Below are positions 15,101 to 27,100 of a DNA stretch of 64,000 bases, in pieces; position 1 is the first letter of the stretch; the number at the start of each line of letters is the position of its first letter. Source of the stretch: Sipunculus nudus (Eukaryota; Annelida; Sipuncula; Golfingiida; Sipunculidae); NCBI GenBank assembly GCA_026874595.1, contig CM049318.1, forward strand, positions 8,846,741-8,910,740. Direction: 5' to 3'. The position numbers and the translations under genes were made by a program. The notes beneath the pieces were generated by a model. The model worked only from the letters and a program-made list of their open reading frames with translations. It had not been told where the DNA came from and did no database searches.

Positions 15101-18100
15101 ATTAATAACCTTGAGATGTCTTTTGAAATGTCAGGCAACTTCTAAAATTGAAAATCAAAATTAGATGGACTGAAAAAATGACAAATTGGCCTTACTGGTC
15201 AGAGAAAACAATCTTGATGTAACAGTACTTTAAATCTGGAATTTATAATTTTTTCAGCACCAAAATGAAAGAATCCATCTTGAAAAAAGTAAATTTTACA
15301 GGAAAAAATGAAAGAACCTCTGACCCTGTCAGCCATCTTACCTTTCTTCAGAGAGTTTGATGTTTTCCATCATGACCCATTCCTGTAGCGTGTCTGACAT
15401 GTAGTGAGCTGGGTTCTTCCAGGCTAAAGTATATAAATACAGAGACAATGAACCTACTTCCACAAAGTTAAAATATACAATATGTCATATCTCAGAACTG
15501 CTGCACCCAAGTTTATGAGACTGTAAACCATTGGTCAGAACAGTAAAGGAAATATGCCACATAGGGGCAGAGACGTGTGATTCCCATATGCAATCAATTT
15601 ATTGCCTTAACAAGGCTTTGCATTGTGTAATACTCTGCTAGTGATGGTTTTAAAGGGGCATATTCCAATATTTGATGTGTATTAACTAAAAATTAACCTC
15701 TCTGGCCAGAAAAAAGCTGACCCAGCTACACACAGGCTGTTTGTCTTGTTTATATCCACATGGTTATAACAATGGGGGACCCAACAAAATAATCAAAACA
15801 CATTCACCAAGGACATCTGGCCGCAAGTCAGGTCAACCGATGTTTTGCACAGGGCGTTTTGCAACTAGTGACCATTCAACTTGCCATATATTGAACCAAC
15901 CACCTAGAGTTACATGGTTTTTTCTGTTTGACAGCATTAGGGTGTTTACTCACAGCTTGTTGATAAACAACCCCACAGATCCACCACAGACGCATTAAAA
16001 GAACTTTTCCCCACAGGTATTAAATAAGGAGTTTATAAATATGTATGCAGAGTAATCCTGATATCATATAAATTCTGTAGAAAAGTAAGATGAATAGCAG
16101 GCATAATCCTCTTTTTTCTAATAACATGCCATCTTATGATACATGTAATTAAAGGCCATACCCATGATGCCTTCAGTGAAGATTTATGAAATACACTGTC
16201 AGTACAAATATAGACCCTGACCTTCTTTAGGGCGCACCATGGACCGTCTTCGGTAAAACAGCATGTATGCACTCTCTTTCCCGGAGAACTGTTTCTCGAT
16301 ATCACTCTCACGGATTGGGGAGATCCTGCTGTCATCAAAGTTAAACCAGCACTGCCCCTCTTCTGGAAGCGGAGAGTCTGGTCTGAAATACATAATAATG
16401 TTTCAGGTTTAAATTGTGTGTGTAAGTATTTCAAGGATCTTATGCAAGGTTACAAGTTCATCAACTGTGGTTGATACTTGATAATGGTCTTGAATTAAGC
16501 CACCTAGTGTTGTCAGCACAAAGTGAAGACAATAAACACTGTAAAAACTTGACCATTTTCTCAACAAACAATAACTACATTAAATCTTCATGAGTTTTCT
16601 TTTTAGATAAATGTTTTACTGTGCTGCACATGGCGATATCAATTCACTCAAAAGGAAAGACAATGGGGTCTGATTATCAACCAGGGATAAAAAATGTATC
16701 TGATAAGTAATAAAATTAATATACAGCTGTTTATATTATGGAAAGTTCTCCAACTATGTTGGGACAACTGTAAGACAGAATTCTATGGATTATGATTTTC
16801 TCATATTAATTCCTTTAGTTGAAATAACAGTAATGAATTTTACTTATGGTTCTGAATAACAAGTGTTCCTACCTTTGTTTCTTGTTATTGTTTGTTGGAT
16901 TGTGAAACTTATCAGTGTCCTTGACCTTTGACCTTATGACTGTTGGAGAAGTGACGCTGGGCTGGTTGTTGCTGTAAGACTTCAGGCACACAGTTTTGGT
17001 GGCTTCATCATACACAAACTTGTCATCATATTTCTTGAGAAACTGAAGCAGAGCACGCAGTCTGATCAAAATCCTGACATTTGGACTCTTTATGATTCAT
17101 TCTATTTAAAATAACCATAAAATACACCATGGCTGGATCAATTACGTCACACAGCCAATTACAGGTCATGTTATTGCTAAGATAATAAGCTTCTATTTAT
17201 AGCATCTCGATCAGCCAATCAGATCCTGAGACAAGTTAATGACATCATGAATAGCCAATCAGCATGAGATCATATGATATATGCGGTTACACCATGCTAT
17301 GTTATATGATCAACAGAAAATCATTTTAAGTTGCTTGTAGGCCTGTAATGATTTACAGATGCACCGATACATCACAATACAAAATCAAATGTCATCATTG
17401 GTACACTGACAATATTCGTCATCCAATAAAAGCCGAAAGTATGCATAGCTACATTTCTATGAACAAGAGAAAATTTGGCTTGGATTTAATATCATAATGT
17501 TTGTATCAAATCATGTATGGTATTGTGAGGAAAGTATCATGATACCTATGGTATCGTGAGATAATATATCATTACAGCCATACTTGATGGACCAGGTGTT
17601 AGAATAGTCTACACCTGATTGATGACTGGAATGTCTCAGTTTATGTGTCAGCATTGGACTGATTCTTATTTCTGACCAGACCATATTTCAATCTATCACA
17701 TTAACAATATGAATCAAAAGGGGGGTCCCATAAGCAGAAACCTGGTCTGATTTAACATTAAAGCTGTATTTGGCAAATCTGCCATGTTTATATGAGTGTA
17801 CCATACCTTGTTCATGGGCCCCCAGTGTCTCTTGAATCGCTTGTTCCAGGAAACTCCAGTGTGTTTATTGATTTCCTGGAAAAATATTGATTTATGAAAC
17901 ACATTATTTAATCAAAATAAGTTTAAGATAATGAATACAAAATATATTTTTGTAAAAGGAACCAGTGATGGTAAATGAATCTTACTTCTGTTTAGTGAAG
18001 TCTGAGTCCAGAAACAAATCATGAAACTGACTCAGAAATGTGAAATTTTGACTTGATTCATGTTGCAGTTAATATGCAGCCTATCACTTTGTAATGTGAT

Positions 18101-21100
18101 TGGTGTATTATAGCCAAATTAATTATGAAAAGCCACGTCACTGAGTAAAACCATACTTACAGCCCCTAGTTTGTCTATAGCCATTCCTTGTTGGTCAGCT
18201 TTGAGTAGAATTGCCTGGACCAGCTCGATTGGAGAGTCCAGTTCAATGTAGTCAACTTTACCTGTGGCAGGATCTGTAGGAACCAAGATTTCTTCCCTGT
18301 CCTGCGAGTAATATACATTCATGATTCATGTGAGTGTGAAAGATGGGATCCCACTGCAAGGTAAAATGTGCCTTGATGGTTTCTTTATACAGACAACTCG
18401 CAAAGGAGCATATAAACAAGCCACGGTTCAAGATTCTTCATAAATGTGGTGCATGAAAATTTGGTATCACATACATTAAGCAACACAGGGTGTAAAATTA
18501 TGCATTTCTTGAGATATATTTTAAAAGTTATGTCTAAATATAAACTTAACTTTTTTTTTACCAGATGAGGATATTCTTGTGTTATTTCACTGATTACAAC
18601 CACTGGTGTGTAAACAAGCCTAACAAATTCTTCTCATGTGATTCTTTGAAAGTTTAAGACACTGGAGAATCTGTTCATTTTGTTGAACACTTACTGGGTG
18701 TGTCCAGTGACCAAGGTTATCCACATCCTTAATGTAAGCATGGTAGTGGCCACCATGGGTGCTCCCTCTGCAGGAGAAAACAAGAACCATGTCAATATGA
18801 ATCCCATTTGTGGCAAATTCATTATGGGATGTTATACTAACATCAAACCAGAAAAATTTTCATATATACTTATCAGAATATTTCATCGTATAATAATAAG
18901 GTATTTTACTTTTTTTCACACAAGACTTAACATAGTTATTTCTGTTAGCAGGTTGATTTTACTTCCCTGAATGCTAATTTCATTAACCTTTAAGCCGGTT
19001 TACTCAGTGTGTGGTATATATTATGCCTTTAGCAGTTTGAGTAAAAATAATATGTTTTTACTCTAGTTGTTTTACCAACAACCATTTCATGGGCCCCAAG
19101 AATGTAATATCAGACATGAACGAATGTGGAATTCTCAATGGATAATTAGATTTGCATAACACACACGGTATAGCAACCATTAGCACTGGTTACCATGTAT
19201 TTAACAAAGATTTCAGCATAATCTAGATGGTTTTGACTTCTCCAGTCCCATACCACAGTGTTTTACAGTGCATCAAGTAAATGCCCCACACCATTTTATA
19301 CTGTATTCTGTGATTTACTGCTGCAATCAACATGTCACATACCATGTGCCAGGTAAATGTAGGTTAAATGTTATACCTTGGCTTAGAACTTACTCACCTG
19401 TGAATAACAACAGAGAACAGCTCATATTCTGTGTCCCCAACGTTCTGTAAACATAAAATACTCCTTGTATAACTCAGTTTTCTCTATGATGAAACTCTTA
19501 CATACAATATTATACTCCATAAAAAATCTATCAGGTAGAGAATAATTTATCCTGTAGAGGACACAATTCATATCCCACTTTTCTAGAACTACACCATCAT
19601 ACAAACCATCATAACTAATATGTCAGTAATACTAGTTTAAACTAATAAACTAGTTTTTAGAAATATTCAACATAGTAAAGTTTTCCTGGGTTAAATGATA
19701 GGTAGGGCTATCTATTTATCATTATGGTCCTAGATCTGATATTTTTCAACATGTAATTCACCTTCCCTCTATCTTGTCATGCACAAATGGAGTCATCTTA
19801 TAATTGTATGTTATTGTAACATGTTGTAAAACGTAAAATGTAACTAACGGTGAACAGTAATCATTCATAGACCTGACTTACCAATTCACAATAATCCTCC
19901 ATATCCAGTCTCAAAGGGAAAGAAAATTTTCCTGTTTCCTGAAAGAAAGTAAAACAAAGACATGTGTTCCATTTCAAATTTTCCCCAAAAAAAGAAAGAA
20001 TCACTTTAAATGATACAAAGGTAGAGTAAACATCAATAGTTTTGTCAGGCCCTGTATGAGTACTATATTGCAGTGATTCCAATATATGGTGGGTAAAGAG
20101 ATTTTATTTTATATTTAAAGTTCTTGTGTATTTAAAATCACTGTATTCATAAACAATATTTTTTATTTCACTATCACTTGGTCTGGTTAAAATTTGCAAT
20201 ATCTTCAACCTATGAAATCAACAAGAATAAATTAAATGAACAAGATGTGTCGGAACGACAAGAATGCCCCCGTCTGGGGCAAATTAGAAACATTTGTTAA
20301 ATTTTGAAAAAAATTTTAAGTTCAGGAGGTGTCGTATGGTCAAAAGTAGGTCAACAAGGGCAAATGCAAACTCGATCTGTAATGGGTCATTATCAAGCAA
20401 CACACCAAAAATCAGGCCAGTATCTGCAGGCATTGTGAAAAAAGTCCATATATGTGCATTTACCATAAAAATTTCTGTCTTTCATGATATTTTCTATGTT
20501 TAGGAGCCGTAAAAAAATCAAAAGTAGGTCAACCGGGACAAAACATGAACTCGATCTGTAACTGGTCATTATCTGCCTACACACCAAAAATCAGGCCCAT
20601 ATCTGCAGGCACTGCGAAAAAAAGTCTGTACATGTGTATTTGTCATGAAAATTTCTATTTTTCATGAAACTTTCTATGTTCAGGAGCAGTCAAATGGTCA
20701 AAAGTAGGTCAACTGGGACAAAACAAGAACTCAATCTGTAAATGGTCAATATCTACCCACACACAACAAAATCAGGCCAATATCTGCAGGCATTGCGAAA
20801 AAAAGTCCGTACTTGTGTAATTCTCATGAAAGTTCATATTTTTCATGAAATTTTCTATGTTCAGGAGCTGTAAAACAGTCAAAATTAGGTCAACCAGGAC
20901 GAAACACAAACTCCATCTGTAACTGGTCTATATCTGCCCACACACCAAAAATCAGGCCAATATCTGCAGGCATTGCGAAAAAAAGTCCGTACATGTGTAT
21001 TTCTCATGAAAGTTCAATTTTTTCATGAAATTTTCGATGTTCAGGAGGGTAAAACGTTCAAAAGTATGTCAACCAGGACGAAAGGCAAACTTGATCTGTA

Positions 21101-24100
21101 ACTGGTCTATATCTGCCCACACACCAAAAATCAGGCCAATATCTGCTGGCATTACGGAAAAAAGTCCGTACATGTGTATTTGTCATGAAAGTTCATATTT
21201 TTCATGAAATTTTCTAAGTTAAGGAGGCGTAAAACGTTCAAAAGTATGTCAACTGGGACGAAACGCGAACTCGATCTGTAACTGGTCTATATCTGCCGAC
21301 ACACCAAACATCAGGCCAATATCTGCAAGCATTGCTAAAATAAGTCCATACATGTGTATTTGTCATGAAAATTTCTACACTCGATCTGTAACTGGTCATT
21401 ATCTGCCCACACACCAAAAATCAGGCCAATATCTGCAGGCACTGCAAAAAAAGTCCGTACAACTGTTTGATTTCGGAATGACGGAATGACGGAAGGATGG
21501 AAGGACGGACATGGGTAAAACTATATGCCCCGGCCACTTTGTGGCGGGGGCATAACTAGCCGAATTTTATATGCAGGTTACATGGCCATTACCTTGTATC
21601 TTTCCATTTTGATAAAGTCGAAGCTGAATCTGAGGAGGGAGATTGTCAGGATGTCTGGAAGATGACGGATCACTGCTCCCTGATGATAAAGAAAAGCAAA
21701 GATCATGTCACAGTTGTATTAAAATCATTATACCTAAATTATCCAACCACATGGCTGACACAACAGCGTAATTAATTCACACAAAGTGGCAAAGATCATG
21801 ATCATATATGAGGTCCTATTTATAACATGGTCTTCAAAAAATGAAAGGAGACATTTATAACTGTTAAGTTTGTGTAAATGGAGATACATGAAAAACATTC
21901 AAAAACCAAAACAAAGGTTTCTTTAAAGTTATGATGAACAGTTATACTAAACCGAGCCCTCCAGTACTTCCTTGTTTACAATCATGTTAGCCAGGACACC
22001 TACCTTGGTGGCATCCACCAGCCCAGCACATGATGAACTGTTATACTAAACCGAGCCCTCAAGTGCTTCCTTGTTTACAAACATGTTAGCCATGACACCT
22101 ACCTTGGTGGCATCCACCAGCCCAGCACATGATGAACAGTTATACTAAACTGAGCCCTCCAGTACTTCCTTTTTTACAAACATGTTAGCCAGGACACCTA
22201 CCTTGGTGGCATCCACCAGCCCAGCACATGATGAACAGTGATACTGGTTTGAACCATCCAGTACTTCTTTGTTAACAAACATGTTGGCCAGGACCTCCTG
22301 TAAACTGCTGGTACCTGTCACAGACACAGTCAGGTCCAAAAACTCCTCCTGGTAAATAGAAAATTTAAATATGATGAGGCTTGGGGGACTCAGACAGTGT
22401 AAAAAAAAGATACCTAATCAATCAAATTTAATAAGAAGTTAAATAACCCTAAAATAATTGTATAGAAAGCATATTTAGCAAAATATTTGGTGTAACACAA
22501 ATGAACAAGCAATCTCAAGGAATTTAAGTTCCCATGCACCGGCATTTAAGTCAAGGATGATTTTAAAGTCTGTGGTGACTATTATTAACTAAGGGCAATA
22601 GTTTAAACCATGCTCAAAAGATGGCAGCACCTTGCAGTTACTGTAACTGCCAAAATATTCAAGTAATTTTTGTCCATCACTAGTAACACCTGTTGGTGAT
22701 TAGTGAAACTAAATGAGCTGATTCATCATATCTAAAAGGAAATATCATATTGTATTATTATCTTGTGAGACAGACACACCAAAACCAATCCCAACCAAGG
22801 TAAGCATGACAGCAATCACTGACCCAAATCTGAATAAAATCAGATAATATTTAGAAAGTTATCACATTGAAACAAAAACCTGACAGACAGACGGACAGAC
22901 AAACAGAGGGACAGACAGACAAACCCAAATCTTAGTCCCCCATTCCTTCCAAGGAAGTGGGCAACATTAAAGAATTTATATTGATTACACTTACTTTTCT
23001 TTCGCTTACATTTCCACATTTTTGGCAGGTAATCTGAAAATTCAAACAACTTTTTGAATTCATTATGTAGATTATTCATTAATTCAAGCAATAAATCTTG
23101 ATGAGAATACACACATTTACCTGGATTTTACCAGGATATTATGAGCAGCTGAATTAAATGGGTAGGATAGGGAGCAAAACCTTCTTACATTACAAAATAC
23201 ACCTGAGTGTTAGGATATCATGTTCACTTTATGCCCATATTTTCCTTTTCTAAATCATTTATAAATAAAAAAAATTAAGCAGAAATTAGTGGTTATAAAC
23301 ATCATAATTTGACCTGTGGTTATGCATCTAACATATTATTATTAATAAATGTACATCCTTTTATGTTGCCAGTAATGGCACATTGTTGGGGATTATAGTG
23401 ATCCAATCTAACTAGACTGACTTTTTATGGTGTGAGATAACAAAGGTTGTGGCCCTCCAGGTCCTGCTAGAGGACTGTCTATATGTGACAGACTTGTGAG
23501 GGGCCTTTGAACCAATTCAATTAACAGATTTTTGCATTCCATTTGATTTTCAATTCAACTATTAATTAAATTTAAGTAAATTTTCAGACTTTCATTTAAA
23601 TTAAAACAAATATTTTGCCACAATGGATATTAGTTAATTTTAGCAGGTAAAGGAACCATGTAGCTTGCCCTCTGGTTATCACCACCATTTTGGTTAACCT
23701 TTTGGTGCTGAAACTAGATCTTGAGGACGCACACAACAGTCTCCACGTGGCATCATGTTTTGCCAAAGTTGACATTGCATTAAGGGGTTCAGGAGGGTAC
23801 ATGTAAAAAATTGAATAAATGAAAGGAATAGATTCATAAGTTGAAAATCATGTACAGTTTTATTGAGGGGTTGCAATTCAATGTATCAATTATTCCGTAC
23901 ACTGTTACACCCTAATACCTGATTGACAGTGATACCGTGGTACAGTCTCTGTATCAGGTCTGCTCCCGGTGTCCCTATCAGCGAGTCCTCCAGGGCTGAG
24001 AACAGAATACGGTTCAGCTCCTGAGCATCATGCTGCTGCAGTTCCTGAAAAAGCAGAGGGAAATTTAAAATCTATAGATATTAACAATTCATGGTTCTCT

Positions 24101-27100
24101 CTCAACCTGTCACCAAAAATATTAAAAAAAAACACCAAAAATTACTCCTCTAATTTTTTACTAAATTGTTTTTGCAAACCAGACATATAAAGAGAAAATT
24201 CTTTAGATTTAACTAATGTAACATCTAGTCATGTAAAGTTTTGAAATGCCATGCTAGTTGGTTACTTGCAAAAAGTAATGTAAATGGTTGACACCTTTTG
24301 AAAAAGACTAGCTGTGTGTAGGTTCTTGTACACAAGCTTTCGGGTGCTCGGCCCCCTTCGTCAGGTGTAAATGGAGCTGTTCCTCAGGTAGCTGATCCCA
24401 GTTTAACATCTAGTCATTATTGCAAAATACTGAATTACGAAAATGGACATATTTTGCATAAAAAGAAACCCCAAAACAAAGAATAATCACGAAACACAAC
24501 AAAATTCAGTGCATCAATTTCTTGATCCTGAAACTGGAAGGCCAGGGTTTAAACAAGTTCTGCTATGTTAACAGATCATTAACATGAACAGGCTTCTGTG
24601 GCTCTAGGACAGAGTACAGGACTCAAGCCATGAGACTGCAAGTTCCATTCTCAGCCAATGTGGTGAGAATTTTTACTGTCAGCCCCCTACCCGGGTGAGT
24701 GCACTGCAGGCTTAATGGGAAGGCCGTGCCCAACAGCTGTTTTTTACTCACAAAAGAGTGTGCCTTTTTGGGGTGACTCAGTGGTATGACCCAGCAATGG
24801 GGACAAATACAAAACCAAGGTTGGCAGATGCAGAAGTCATTGGGGTCTGGCTAACAACATTATTTAATATGAGAGGAAGCATGTGATAGTGCCCTGTCAC
24901 AAAGTCCAAAACCTGAATTTAATTATGCAGATGTAGCACAAAATGCCAGCAATAAAAAGAAAGGGAGGCAGTCACCTCCAACAAAAAAACATATCATTAA
25001 CCCTGAAAGTATTCCAATTTACTGAAGCCTTAAAAATTTTCCAAGTTCATAACCATAGATAACACTGTTACCTTTAGTGTAAATTTTTCAAAATTCCATT
25101 GAGTGGTAACAGCAGGAAAATGTGAAAAGAAACATATACATACCTCATTATTTGACCACCCAAAGCTGTCAGTGAGTTCAGCTGTGCTGGCAGCTTGCTG
25201 GTTTAGCAGCAGAAGTCGAGAAAAAAGCCTCTGTAGTTCCAAAGGTATGACCCGCACCTGGTCAAGTATATATAAATATAAACTGTGGTTGCCTTTTTTA
25301 TGAATAAGAGGTCCCATCGTTGAAAGCAAGTTGTGAGGTAAAGAATTGATATAATGGATAATAATACACCTTTATCTTGTATGGTCAAAGATTGCTATTA
25401 TAGATTATATAAGATTTTTCAAATTAACTACCATTATTGAATAATAATTTCCACTTTGTTGATGTTCCCTTTGGTCTCCATGTATTTATTAAGATTTTGC
25501 ACACTTATTATGTGATATATTATAAGTAATGATGGTGATAATGGTCATATTTTGTCTAGGTAGCAAAAAGAGAAACCCTCGCGAAACACTGAAAAGTTGA
25601 AAATCGCAAAAATTTTAACCCTGTGAATATGAAGCCAACCACATGATATATGTCAAGTTTAAAAATATACATGAAACAGATTATTTGTGCATGAAAAGAC
25701 ATCTTCTGAGTTCAGAGTAACAGGTGATTTATTCAGTTATGGCTACATGGACTCTCCGAGTCTCTGTGGATTTAATGTCAATACAGACATCAATACACTA
25801 TCTTGACTGAATTAGGCTTAATAACATGTAGGTAGTTAAAAATTTGTTAAATTTCAACTTCAGCTTGCATTATATTTTCCTACAAAAAGTTCAGGTAAAG
25901 TAAAACCCTATTCAAAAGCAAGGATTGTGCTCACTTGGATCATCATCCAGCTGAGTGAAAGCCGAAGTTAAAATTTAATATTTGTGCATAGTTTAATTTA
26001 AGGAACATATCCATGCTCATTCCATGGCTGTAAACTGGAATCCATATTGGATGATTTTGGAATCCCAAATGTGGTATTAAACATCAGTTTGTTCAGTGGG
26101 AAGCAGTGCTGTTTGAGTTAGTAATTTTTCATAATACTAGGTATATTTTCAATTATATCTGACTTTAATTTGTCTGCATCACTGAATTCTAGTTTAATAT
26201 CAAGTGACCCACAATGCAACAGTATTCACCAAAACATACATCCTACAAAAACATTACATTTAAAGGAACATTTATGCAGTAGGGGACTGATATGATTAAT
26301 TTGTTGAAAAGCAATACTATGGTTCTCAGCAAGAACAACATAATATAACTGGGATAATGCTAGAGTAAATAGCCAAGTGCCGGTAACGAGATCAAAGATC
26401 TTTCTTATCAAGATCACAAACAACATCTGCTGGACTAGAATCCACGTTCAATGTAGATTCTCAATTCATTAAAACTCCATGGACACAGTGATCAACTTTT
26501 ACAAGATGTGCTGATAATGACAGACAACAAGCACAATGGATCTCCCCCCTTGAGTAAATTAGGCAGTAACAATAAAAACCTCAGGTACATGGGTCCTTTT
26601 AATGCTGGATAATGTCCCAAGTAAATTCTCCTCCATATTAAAATTCAATGATTTAATTTATATAGTTACCACTTCTAAAAAAAACAAGATTTTATTGATC
26701 ATATTATGTCTCATTTATATAGTTACCACTTCTACAAAAGCAAGATTTCATTGATCATATTATGTCTCTATAAAAAATACTATATTTTTGGGTACATAAA
26801 TACACAGTGATAGCTCAAAAGAGCCTACATGAGGTTTGGTATACCTTATACTTGTGTGACATCACACTTGAGACAGTACCAGCACACCAGAGTTCACACC
26901 TTGGTTATGTCATAAAAGAGATGGCTGGCTGATACCTACTGATAATATAATTGCCTCAGTGTTTACCTGCTATTGCAGTTACTTAAGTGTATATCTGCTA
27001 ATTAGCTGAAGCAGATAAAGTCATAGACACAAAAGAGACTGATTGTCTGATTGATGAACTGCCTCTTTTGGCTCCATCTATATGATACATACAGAGATAG

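Larger units (their letters stand above)
17876..19881 (-). other. USP40 introns 8 to 11 in part (around exons 9-11)
   Basis: Short AT-rich introns between exons 8 and 12; apart from the three exons nothing recognised. Confidence 0.75.
22349..23918 (-). other. USP40 introns 4 and 5 (around exon 5)
   Basis: AT-rich with a GACA simple repeat. 23380-23480 is locally GC-richer, without recognisable termini. Confidence 0.7.

Noticed and set aside
16033-16434. 133-residue minus-strand frame as an independent protein
   Set aside because: It overlaps USP40 exon 14 in another frame and lacks any recognisable domain.
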